64,000 nucleotides of DNA from Pagrus major (Eukaryota > Chordata > Actinopteri > Spariformes > Sparidae), in assembly GCF_040436345.1 (NCBI RefSeq), contig NC_133218.1, positions 28,540,710-28,604,709 on the forward strand, given 5' to 3'. Positions 1 to 12,000 of this stretch are shown here, piece after piece. Under the pieces are notes generated by a model. The model was not told the origin of the DNA. It ran no database searches and saw nothing but the letters and a program-made list of their open reading frames with translations. The translations under genes were made by a program, and so were the position numbers. Each line of letters starts with the position of its first letter. Within the stretch, counting starts at the first letter, position 1.

Positions 1-461
1 CATGATGACAATTTGTCTGTAATATTAATTCAATAATAACAACCGAATGCATCAAAACCTAAAGGAAAAGTTCACTTTATTGTCCGTAAAACATTTCTGT
101 AACTGAACAGTGTTGCACCATTCCACCAAAGTCCTAAATTGATTTGAAACCACGTTATTTACACCTTTGCAACTTTTCCTGGTTTCTAAAGACCATATCA
201 TTTCTAGTTTTATCTAATTTGATACAAAGTGCGGCTTATTACGTCTTATTTGTATACTCAGGGTAATAAAAACAGGGCTGCCAGAAGTCTTGCTCACGCC
301 CAGGAAAAAATTATGTCCACAGGCCACCCCAGCAGATTATTTTAATGGTTAGAGGCCCTTTTCGGCCCTCCCATTATCCCATTCTTTCTTTCCTTAAAGC
401 AAGTGAATCAGTGAGTTAATGAAAAAAAAAAAATAGAAACAAAACAAAACCATGACAGCAG

Positions 462-896
462 AAGTGGAGACAGAATGCTGATGTTCAGTTCTGTGACATC
501 AAACTGAACCATCTGTACATGAGCATGTTCACAGGATACTCTCCTCACTCCTACCTCAACCTTGTGAGAGGTAAGACCACTTTATAGCTCTCATAAAACT
601 ACTTTTTAACTTAACTTTTTCTGCACATTTATTTTTGCAGCATCAGTTTGTCAAGTACATTGCTTTTTATATGAGTTGCATTAAAAATACCATTAAGTTG
701 TGCATCGTTTGCTGTTATCAGCAGATGCAATTGCACTTTTTTCTCACACAACTGAATTTGGTCTGTGTGAACTTTGCTTTGTAGCACAGATTTATTCTTT
801 TTTACTATCATTATTGTTATTATGAAACTTCGAGTGAACTGACTGCTGTGATTGTCTGCAGTTCAACAGTGTCAGAAGCACATCATGGAGTTTTAG
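462..896 (+). CDS. Last two coding exons of an unidentified gene (5' part outside the window)
   Basis: Two short blocks splice into one open frame. Block 1 runs from about 462 (after CAG; 459 is also possible) to 570 and ends AGA G before GTAAG. Block 2 starts at 862 after a TCTGCAG acceptor and reaches TAG at 894-896. The join reads K-W-R-Q-N-A-D-V-Q-F-C-D-I-K-L-N-H-L-Y-M and ends C-Q-K-H-I-M-E-F. The frame is closed upstream of 456 by TGA, so the gene must continue in an exon before the window. The block 1 acceptor has a poor pyrimidine tract, which is a weakness of the model. An AATAAA at 1032-1037 suits its 3' end. I do not recognise the family. ERMARD, a neighbour of PHF10 in human, is only a positional guess. 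Confidence 0.5.
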
Positions 897-1031
897 GTTG
901 GATATTGGACAGACATTCACTCCGGAGACACTCAGCGGCATCTCTTACTCAATGTCACCCAGTGTTGACAGCCGGAGGACGGTTAGCTCGCTTCCCAGAA
1001 CCCCACGCTGCTCTGGAGGCTGACTTTCATC

Positions 1032-1037
1032 AATAAA
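1032..1037 (+). terminator. Poly(A) signal for the 5'-edge gene
   Basis: A canonical AATAAA lies about 135 bp after the TAG at 894-896, on the same strand as the two terminal exons, and is followed by T-rich sequence. Confidence 0.5.
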
Positions 1038-1801
1038 TGACCCTATTGTTTGTTTGATTTACACAAAAACAATGTTTCTTCGTGCTGACTTGATATTAGT
1101 GAAAATTATGTTTTAAAAAAAATACTAAACTGATTTCATGTAGCACACTTATTTTGATTGCTAATGTGTTATGTATTAATTTAATGAAAATATGTTATAA
1201 GACAGTGGCTTTTCTTTCAATAGCTTCCATGTCATGTGACCCAGTGACTCCAAACCAATGATGATCAAGGTGATCAAGGTGATCAAAGGTGTCAATAACA
1301 ACTTTTCAAATCAATTTGGGATCTCAGGCCTTCTTGAGACTTGGGAGTACACCGGACAAGCTGTATAGAGTCGTTTTAACTTTTTATGGTTTAAGAAGAG
1401 TCCCCATCTACTTCAAGTGTTTAGGAGAATGCTGCCACGCTGTTTTGCTGTGAAGCTCCAGAAATGTTTTGTGGATTATGAAACTTCACCCGACTTTTGA
1501 TCAGCATGAGGGCGAGTAGATAATGATTACATTTTCATTTAAGGGTGAACTTATCCTTTAATGATGCTAAAATCACCACTAGGTGGCAGAAAGCAGCCAT
1601 TGTTGCAATGGTGGCGGCTGTCCCTGTATATGAAACTGTTGTTTAATAAATTAAATGTATGAATAAAAATGATGGACAGGCGGTCTGCATCCACCTTTTC
1701 AGAGCATTAAAGATTATTTTTCCCTTTAATATGAAAACTGGGATTCAATTACATTTCAAATGGTGCAAAATAGGAAAGGGCTCAGACTTTTTAAAGTAGC
1801 T
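1038..1801. other. Intergenic gap between the edge gene and phf10
   Basis: No coding exon is visible here. It holds MITE copy 1 (1288-1561), a short run of 'gatcaaggt' repeats at about 1263-1288, and otherwise AT-rich sequence. The two flanking genes are tail to tail. Confidence 0.5.
1288..1561 (-). mobile_element. Truncated TTAA-type MITE, copy 1
   Basis: This stretch aligns by eye with the right two thirds of the complete copy at 34840-35343. Shared landmarks are the 'caatttggga' block, the 'gtgaagctcc agaaat' block, and the end 'gagtagataatga' followed by a decayed terminal repeat that finishes in CCTTTAA (TTAA at 1558-1561). The left terminal repeat is missing. It lies between the edge gene and the phf10 3' end. 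Strand is nominal, because the element encodes no protein. Confidence 0.6.
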
Positions 1802-1807
1802 TTTATT
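1802..1807 (-). terminator. phf10: Candidate poly(A) signal of phf10
   Basis: TTTATT on the plus strand reads AATAAA on the minus strand, 1.87 kb beyond the phf10 stop codon. The nearer AT-rich sequence is mostly the inserted repeat at 2716-3454. Use of this signal is an inference from position; nearer sites cannot be ruled out. Confidence 0.4.
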
Positions 1808-2715
1808 GAAAAAACAGACAATTTCTCAATTCAGTGACTCTGACATTATCAGCAACAGATATTCCTTAAACACCCTGCTTACTGAAGTACAAAACAAAAT
1901 ACGACAAAAAACATTTTTCAAGCTGACCGCAAAAAAATCAGTTGTCTCATCAAAGCTGATGGATGTTTCACTTTATTATAATTACAGTGAGTGGTATAAA
2001 AATTAATAGTGGAGGGTTGACAACAAAATCAATACATGTAAAGTCAGAAACTTTGTTTCTTTAATTAAGACTAACAGATAAATTCCTGAAAACTGCTGCA
2101 GCCATGAAGTCTACCACGGCCAGCGTCTATTACATTTCATTACACAGGATCACAAGCACCAAGTTGTTATTTCTCACAAGTCTTTGTTTAAATAAGATTG
2201 ATCTTTACTGGCCTGCCACATTAAATAAATGTTAGCTAAAAACACAAACTGTAGATTATAAGATACAAAAACATACAAAAATGTTGAAATTGAATTACAT
2301 CAGTGAGCTCTTGTTAACATTGAGTGTTCCAGTAGTTCGGGATCAAAAGCACCATTAGTTCAACTGAAACACTTAGCAAACAGCTAACCACAGCAGGAAT
2401 GTTACGAGACAGTACCAAGATTCATCGTTTTATGAAGAAGGAAAACACAGATACTGTTAGTGGTTAGCAGATCACAGGATTTAGTACAGTACATTTGGAT
2501 GGATTTGATTTGCAGTTTAGCTGGTACCATTACTTATCTTTAATATCTGGAGTTCAGCAAATCTCGAAAATTCCTCGACAGAAAGGCTAAAATTAATGCC
2601 TGACAGAGATTGATTTGTGAACATACATTTTGAGGTATAATCAGCTTTCACAGAAAAGTTGAATAAGTTTGTTTGGGTAAATATTTTTCTATGTAATCCA
2701 TGTGTATAATGCATT

Positions 2716-3454
2716 GTAACGCATTATGAACATACTTATAATGCCCCTGTCATGCTGTGTAATCACAGTTATAAGCATTCATGCATTTTTTAATGCTTTG
2801 TAACAATAATCATTACTCACTGTGAGGCTGATGTACATAATGCATTATTAACATACATATGTATTAACGTGCCTACAGCTATAAGCAATCATAAATATTC
2901 TAAATGCTTTATAACAATAATTATAACACATTATAAAGCATTTTATATGACTTATAAGGTCAAGTATAAATACTTCATAACTGCTGGTCACTGACTATTT
3001 TTGCATGATGGTGCTGCACTAAAATTCTCAAAGTTGCAAAAGATTATAATCATTTATCAATTATTATAACGTTATCAATTTACATTATAAAGTGATTATA
3101 AGTTACTGTAAGTGGATGCTTTAAGTAAATTAGCAAAATCCCTGTGTTATAGTCTGATGTAATACATTACATCCGGCTATAAGTCACTATAAGTGGTCAT
3201 TGTTTGCTTTAAGTAAAAATAAGTTTGAATACTAACACATTGTTCAAAGAATGGATTACTCTATTAGTTTAACCCATTATACTAATGTTTATCTTATAGA
3301 CATCTGTTTAATAATGGGTTATGATTAGTTATAGAGCAATATATGTTTTTATGAGTGCTTACAACACTGATTATACAGCGCTGTAGGAGCATTATAAAGT
3401 ATTAGAAGTATGTTCATAATGCATTATAGACAAGCGCTTCATAGAATGTGTTAC
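2716..3454. mobile_element. Inverted-repeat, AT-rich MITE-like element in the probable phf10 3'UTR
   Basis: The left arm (2716-2742) begins GTAACGCATTATGAACATAC. The right arm (about 3389-3454) carries its reverse complement, 'gtatgttcataatgc' at 3408-3422, and ends in GTGTTAC. About 17 of 19 bases match over the core (3404-3422 against 2721-2739). The interior is full of short ATTATAA / TTATAAGC motifs. No open frame is present, so it looks like a non-autonomous DNA element with long degenerate terminal repeats. Superfamily not assigned. Confidence 0.6.
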
Positions 3455-3679
3455 ACTTTGTTTTCTAGTGTTAACCTGTGTATTTAAAGGCCTGTCAATA
3501 AAAAGTAAAAGCAGGTTAAGATCTTGTGTTTGGCTCGTTGGTATTTGGAAGGAGGGATACGCTTCATATTTGGATCAAAATGATCTGATATTTAAACAAT
3601 TATCCAGCTTCTGCAAACGATTGTACACATGACATTTGTGCATTTTTGTAAAATGTATTGCGAAACATGATGCTGTTGA

Positions 3680-6600
3680 TCACTTTTTAGCTGACTTGGA
3701 CTTCTTAGGTGTTTTGGCTCCTCCCTTCTTCTTAGGTGTGGTGAAATCTTTGTCGCAAACCTCACATACCCAAAGCCCTGAGGAGACAGACATAAGGAAT
3801 TAATAACTACAAAAGAGACAAACAAAAACACAAAACTACCATTTATGGTTAGACAAACTAAGTAAGTGACTGTAAAAGAAATTTTGTCTTCATAAGTGAG
3901 CTCTCTCTCTCTTTCGTAGTGTTTGCGGTGCAGTCTCTGGTAAGTGTGTGACTGTGCCTAGCGTACATTCTGCTTGTATGTCGCCATCCACTCACCAGTA
4001 GGTATGGAGTCCATGCCCACGCAGAACGTGTGGTATCCCCGGTCACATTTGTCGCAGAACATCATCTCGTCCTCATGGTGGGGCTGCTGGCACACGGTGC
4101 AGGTCTTACACTCCATACACTGCCAGCGGTACGTCTGGATCACACCCACCAGCTCCTGACTCATGTCCAAGCAGGATGGGTGGCCTAAAGCAAACATGTA
4201 TACACAAAGCCCGAGGCATGCAGCCACAAACACACAAAGAAATAAGTCCAGGACGCATGCGGACAGACACACATAAGGAAGCAAGTCAAACAAAAACACA
4301 AAGACACAAATATAGATCATGTGAACAGGCCCACAGATCCACACACACGTGAATTCACCCTCCTGTTATTTCAGAGGACTTCAACTCATAAAGCTCTCAC
4401 TGAGCTTACTACTCAGGGAGAGGCATTTATCACATCACCATTAAGAAACATCTAGAATCTACTCACATCTGTCCTAAAATCAGCTTCAACTCACACAACA
4501 TTTAAACAAGGCAGTATAAACACTTGCTGATACACAATGAAATGAAGTTGGTACAATGGACACTGAACGCTCCTCTCACTGATGCTAGATTTGATTAGTC
4601 AAAGATAATAATGTCAAACAAGTGAGATTCAGAGGGACAGCTGATTTATGATTACTGTTCATGTTAACAATTACTATTCCAGCGAGGATAAGTTACACAA
4701 AAATGAATACACCTGGCATTATTGGTGGCTAAATTGTGTTGAGTTGTATCAGAAAACACACAATCTAAAAACAGGGAACTGTTCTTTAAAAATTAACAGA
4801 GTGAACTTACCGCTGTTATCACATTGGGAGCAGTGAATGAGGGCCTCTGGCTTGCCCTTCTTGTTGGCCTCTTTACCCTTCTGGCAAATGCCACATATAG
4901 CATTGGGAATGACCTTAGGCTGCAAGGGCAGAATAATGCTATAAAAACCACGGGTATCCTGCAGTCATGGACAATATAGTAGTTCAACAAATGTTTAATG
5001 CCTGGAGAAAAAAACAAAAAGAGCACTTTATCTTGCCTAACGGAGGCCCTTTCTACTTTTGGGGGCACAATACATCAAGTGCATGTTGTCTGGTTTATAT
5101 ACATTAAATAGAAACAACATCACCTTGCATTAAAGCTGCCGTCCAACCAAGTTCGATAGCTTAGGCGTTACAAGTTGTTTTTAAAAGGTGTAATTTGTAA
5201 AAATATGGCCGGAATTCAAAAGGTAGCACATCACCAGAGTAACAAATGCTGCTCTTTGCTAGCTAGCTATTTACCATTAGATAAGCCAGTGGCTCTAAAG
5301 TTTGTGTGGAAAAAGTCCTATGCTATGTTCAAAGCTATTTGAAATGGATATGGGCAGCTGAAGAGTTGCTTTCTATGCAATATGCATTTGTGTTCAACAG
5401 AGGTCAGAGTGGAAAGATTAGGAGACTTGGGGACTTTTAAATCTGGATGCCACACAAGGAAAAACTCTATGAAGCCACATAATTAAAACGGCGGGGACGA
5501 CTGAGCAAGATGTCTCCTTTAACAGTTAATAAAATCTGTGCAACCGTATTGATCCGTATTGACACAGTAGTATACCCTGAAAAAATTAGCAAAAATATCT
5601 ACACATGTAAAAATCACTTTGTTTTCTAGTTATTCATGGGCTAACTAGTGGGGGGGGGGGGGGTTTCGCTCCAAGATAATGACATCCGTTATTAAAATGT
5701 CCCCTGACAGGAAGTGAGCAGGTTAGACTAAACAGCCATAGGTACACAACTATGGGTCAATAAAGGACATGGTTTGGTAATGATGAAAATTTGAGACAAG
5801 AAACAAAGCAGAGAACTAAAGTAACACAAAAACAGCAGCAGAAGAGGGAAGTAAGAAAAAGTAGGAGCTGGACACAGCCCCCGGTGTGCATTTTCATACA
5901 TAGTCAATTTTCAAACAAATATATACTTAACCAATGCTACTTTAAAATTCAGCAGTTCATACCTTTGGCCTCACTGCCTTGCTGAAAGCATTAGTGGAGG
6001 ATCAACCTTATTACTTTTGTGAACTGTACTTGAGGCCATATAAAATGCTTAAATGTAAACATTATTCTGGTCCACTAAGTAAAATCGTGTCTTAAGCAGA
6101 AACAACAGCAAATCCAAAATGAGGAATTAATGAAGTTAAATCAGGCTAGTTTAAATGAGTTTTATTCTAAACTAACTGAAGTGGGTCTGACACAAGAAAT
6201 ACTGTATTTTATGTACATAAAAGAAAATAAACTTTTCCAAAGTGCTCACTTTCAGGTAGGTTTACTTTATATAATCTGAGGTTTTGTATGGTGTCATATA
6301 AGTATAATTCAGATACAGAGGCATACATACAGAAAAGCTGGCTTTTGTAGAATATGGCCAGAATAGAGTGGCCAACAACTGCTGATCTTTGATTGCTACC
6401 GTTAGCTAATTAGCACCAGCAGCCCCGTAGTTTTACAGAGGTAATTTACAGCGGCTCTAACCAAGACTATGACTTCAGAAACTACAGGACACGGCAGGCG
6501 GGGACAGGAGAGACAAGCAGCGGGAGAGAAGAGATGGAGAGTTGGACATCAGCAGAGGGTGTGTAGAGCCAGAATATTTTCACATCTTACTCACTTAATT

Positions 6601-9029
6601 GTGGATTTATTACAACCAAACCAGAGGTGATTGTGGAAAGACAAACCAAGACTGTGTTTGTGAGTTTTATTTAGTTTGTCAGGTTTGATTTAAGTGTGTT
6701 TTATGATGAGATACCAAGTCAATTAAGCTTGAAATCAGAAGGTGTACAGTTGTATTTCTGTTTAATAAGGAAAACAGAGTAAGAGTATTTGATTTCTTGA
6801 CATTTTATGAGTTTATTTTGTTCAGAAGACTATCAAACTGTTGTTTCTTCTCACTCTGTTTGTAATGTTCATTTTTTAAAATGTTTTAAACTAGAGCTCT
6901 GGCCATATCTTACAAATTACTCCTTTAAGTGGGAACTTTATACTGGCTGACCACACACTCATCTTCAGCTTATGGATTCCACTGATTTTAGATCAACGGT
7001 CCATACTGAAAGAACATCTTGGTTTTAATTTCATTGACATGTCAGCGATTACGTCTCTGCTGTCAAGAGATTTCTGTCATGTAAATAAGCGATTAACCTT
7101 TGATGCAGCCTCCCATCTGCCCAGGCAGATGAACATTATCTAGTGAAACTGAACTCTACTCACCCTTGCAACTCGCAGTGATAACCTTGGCCCTAGAATT
7201 CAATATGTCTCAGGTACACTGACCAATTTCAAGGGCTTATCTAATAATAATAATAACTTGCTGCAATTGATGTTAATGTAATTAATGTCATATTACTGTA
7301 TGTAGCTGCAAGACACAGTGAATCCAATATTTTTATCTCCATAATGTCCCGTCTACGTATAAGCTAAAGAAAGGCTGTTGGGCAACAGCTGTCATTTTCT
7401 TGAATCATTAGCCTGAACATGTCACGTTAACGGTGAAATGCAGATTTAACATGTATGTAAAATCCAACATGTAATCACATTATGAACAAAATGCTTCTGT
7501 AGAGGCAATTAGTCAATCTAATTGCAACTGTGTTGTTCACAATTAGTTTTTATTCATGAGCTGTTTGTGAAATACAACACTACTAGTCAGTCATGAGGTC
7601 ATCATTATCATTAACCACTGCAAACACTGTACATGGTAGCCAGACCAGAGCGAAGTAACGTTAATCAGCCAGCAGTCAGCATCATTGACTCCAAGTTTTG
7701 CTGTCACATGTTGTGTCTTTTGTGGAGACATAAAAGCCTTTAAAAAGCAATACAACTTTAATCTACTGGGATTTTCTGAGAAGGGGACTGGCACAATTCA
7801 ACTGTAAGGGTGTTTTACTTTGGCTGACTTACCAGACTTACAAAATTATGAATCATACTTGAAGAAAAATGCCTGAAAGCTAATACATCTCTGGGTCCTT
7901 TAGTACAGTACAGAGATATCATGTTACTGACTCCCAGTGAATTCTGGCTACAACATGCCATGCCATGTCTGTAGGCTGACAAAAGAATACCAAAATGATC
8001 TGATGATTAAACGTCAAGTCAGAAGTGAAATCAACTTAAACATACTTAAACTGGTAACCGTAACTGGTAACAGACACTAGGAAAGGACCATGCCCACACC
8101 ACAAAGCTGAGCTGAACTCAACTGGACTTACCCAGGTCCATCAAACTATCATTAATGGTAATATGCCAGTAGCATACTTTTAGGTTTTCGGAATTTTCTT
8201 CTGCAAAATTGAGGATTGGAACAATGAACCAACAAAAGCAAAGTGGGCTGTAGGGAACATATGGTTCATTTAAATAAAAGTATCTTCCCATTTACAGTCC
8301 CTTGAACAATTAGATGAAATTCAAGGTGTTTACTTAAAATGACCACCGGAGACGTGCCATGACTGGGCGTTAAAGAAAGATAAGCTGGTGTGGAGCTTCA
8401 AACCCAGACAGACAGCAAACACACTACTTCAAGCTCAGCTCAGCAACAGTGTGAACAAGGTCAGCATGTCCTGATCTCTTGGGTAAAGCCCATGTCAAAC
8501 AGCTGTCTTATACTTACCAACATTTTAACAGTACATCACATGGTGTATAAACAAAGCATATTATTATACCTATACACACTTAAAACGTTAGGATTAAGTG
8601 TCTGCTACACTTCAGATATAAATGTTAAAATTCTCTAGTGTTAACATCAACCACTTGTTAAAAGCAACCACAAACTGCATGTGGTTTATATCTTCTATAT
8701 CAGAATTAAAAAAAACTTTTCTTTTCAAAAATGAAAAAGGAAAACTAGCAGCCAAAACATCCACTTACTTGTCTTGGAAGTATAATTTTTTTTTGACAAG
8801 TGAGGACAGACAAGAGGTATATTGAAGGCATTCAAAAGGAAAAAACACTCTTAAAGTTCAAATTTTTCTTTGCTGAAAACCCAAAAAAGGTGAAAGTGCA
8901 GTGAAAAAGAAACAAGTGAACTGTTCCTTTAAAATGTTCTTATTGCTCACAGTCTGGTACGAAGAGGGGGGGAAAGAGCCACGTGGCAATCATGAAAACA
9001 AAAACTGAAGACAGGACCCCCACTGTGTG

Positions 9030-9071
<42 letters not shown>

Positions 9072-12000
9072 CCCGGTTGTCCCAGCTGACAAACTGTAGA
9101 AGCCGGAGAACAAAGTGAAGAAAGCTAAGGAGGGGTGGCGGGATGGATGGAGTAAGGGAGTGGTAGTAGTAGAAAGAAGAGGAGGGGGTAGAAAAGTGCT
9201 GCTGCTGTTGTTGGAGAAGAGTTCAGGTGGTTTTGTCCTCTACCTTGTACCCTGGGGTGGCTTTGTGGGAGGCGGAATGGCGATGGCTGCCGTCTTTGCC
9301 TGGTGTGGATGTCTTATCTTTGCCCTTGGACTTGTGGCCGTGTCCGCCTCCTCCCTCCTGGCTCTCCACGTCTGAGGTGTTGCCTGAAGAACTGTCCTGT
9401 AGAGGAACAGAAGGAGGGAAACAGAGTGAAGCACAATGTATTTCCATGCAGATATCTGAGTGAAGTGCATGATTCTGACATGGGACCCTGAATCCATCAC
9501 GCATTTGCTTGCATAGTTGTAGCTGTGTCATGATTCAAGTTGATTTTCTTTTCTTTTTTACATCACTGCCTATGCCATTGTTAGACTATCGCATCTGGAC
9601 TTGTAAAGATCAACAGATCATTGGTTTATCGCCCTGATAACCTGTCACAACATTTTCAAATTCTTGAATTTGCTCGACTAACAACTTGACTTTATCCTGG
9701 TGGCTTTATGCAGGTTAGGGTTAGGCATGTTCAAATAATATTCACATTTTAAAAAAAAGAAAGAAAGAAGAGATAAAAGAAGAAAAAACCCACAACAATT
9801 AACAGCAAAAGATAGAAATTCAGTTCAGTTTCTCTTTCTAAGCAAGCTGCATCGTCTTTCAAGTTTTTGGTTTTATTCTCAGGCATTGTGCCAGGTGCGT
9901 GCAAATAGGTGCCGGTGGAAAAATACTTGGAGAATGGCAGCACAGCCGAATGACTTACAGAGGAGTTCTTGTTCTTTTTGTCATCTTTGCCATCCTCTGC
10001 GTCATCTGAATCAGGTTCTGAGTCCAGCGCAGGGAGCTCTGGATCCAGTGGAGGCTCAAACAGAGCTGTGTTCAATGGCAAGTACCGCAGCTCATTGGGT
10101 GAGTACCTGTCATGAACAACACAATGATTCATCAGGGCTAAAAATATTCAGCACATCAGTAGATAAAAACAGGCTGAGAGCCTATCCAGAAGAACTGTGT
10201 GATGTACCTTTTGTAGTAGTCTTGGAACTGTCCTGGTATGAGAGCCACAGGGTAGGGCCCCGTCCTTGTCAGCTCTGGAGCCAGCACCTTAAACCTGCCC
10301 TGAGGAACCTGGATAATCTGAGAAAACACAGAAAAGACAATGCATGTCAAACATTCTGTAGTTCTATTGTAATCACAGCCAATAATACACAAAGCTCTTT
10401 TCTTAATCCCTGTAGAATCACATACCCGTTTTCCACCAAATTAGCTCGAATCCTTGAATCGGTTCTGTTCAGGATTCTTTGAACCTTGGTGCTATTGAGC
10501 GGGACCTTAATACAGGACATGTAAGAAATGGAGGGCGTTGCACAATGCACCAAGGAAGTACACAGAAGTAGCAAGATGGCTGATCGCATTGATTACATGC
10601 AAGCTTCCGCTCTGTTATTACAGATACTTGTTTTATCCAATTAACAAGCAAGTTCTCACTCGACTTCTCCATGTCAACTATGGTTTCCTGGTTCAGGGAA
10701 ACATACTATTTTTTTTGTTTGGGGTGGGAACCAACTTTTCAGGTTCTGAAACAATTTATTTTTGGTTGAGATGCTCCAAAGGTTTCTAATAAGCAATAGA
10801 ACCCGTCTGATTTTGGTGGAAGAGAGGTATCAGTGAGTTGGATAAATCATCTGTTTTCCCCCATTTGGCTCACATGTGTCTGGAGGTCAAAGTAAGCTCT
10901 CCTCTCCTCCATACGCTCCCTGTTGAAGTTACTGTTGAACTCAGCAGCTTTTTTAGCTGCTTTCTTAATGTACTCTGGAACCTTGCTGGCTTCCACCTTC
11001 TGAGGGTTCTGCTGTTGCATTTGCTATGAAAGACAACAAACAAAGACTGTAAGAGGTATGTACATAGATGCATGTGCATAAATGTATTACTTTTATATAA
11101 AAAAGCCACAGTTATCATCAATCATAGTGTATTTGTTTACTTACAGAATACTCTTTAGCTATTCTCTGTCGCTCTCTCTCCTGCAGTATCACTGAATACT
11201 CGGAGTGTTTGGTGGGATACTCCTTTATCATCAGGTCTATCACCTCATCGCTCCGCAGAGCTGTCAGACCTGGAAACACACAAAAGACACACTCTGTGCA
11301 CACTTTGACTGCATCAAGCACTCTACTCTACTACACTACTATTTACAAAGTAACATAAACAAGGTACCAGACTACAAATGCACTGACTTGCACTGAATGT
11401 TAGGATTTTGTTCAATGTAGCGAAATAATTCTAACAACGGTGTCTGAAGAGTGGTTCCTACCCAGAGTGCACTGTGTCTCAGTAATGACGTTCTGTTCAC
11501 GCAGGTAAAGCTTCTCTTTGTGGGACAGATCTCTTCTCTCCATATCTGCAGAGGGACAGAGAAACAACATCATTCATGTCATTACGGCAGTATGACAGGT
11601 GACAAACAACTTTCTCAATGTCTATGCGTGTCTTATCACTATTCTCTTGCAGGATTGGTACCTATATGACATAAGTTGTATATGTATTATTGCTGTAATG
11701 GGACGGCTCTGTTCATCTACAAAGCATTAATAACAACACAAATTGTTATTTATACTTTGTAGATGAACAGAGCAGTCCCATTACAATGGAATATATCTGA
11801 GTTATATAGTACAATAAAATATTTTTCCAATGATTTCATACCAACATCATCATTTGCAATTATTAATGAGCCTGTCACGTTGGATCAGCAAATAAATAGC
11901 ACAATAGTATATATTTAATAGTATTTTTAAGAAAAAGAATACCAAGGTATCCTTGAACAGGTTTTACTTCAGTCTTACCAGGGTACTTCCTCTTGAAAGA

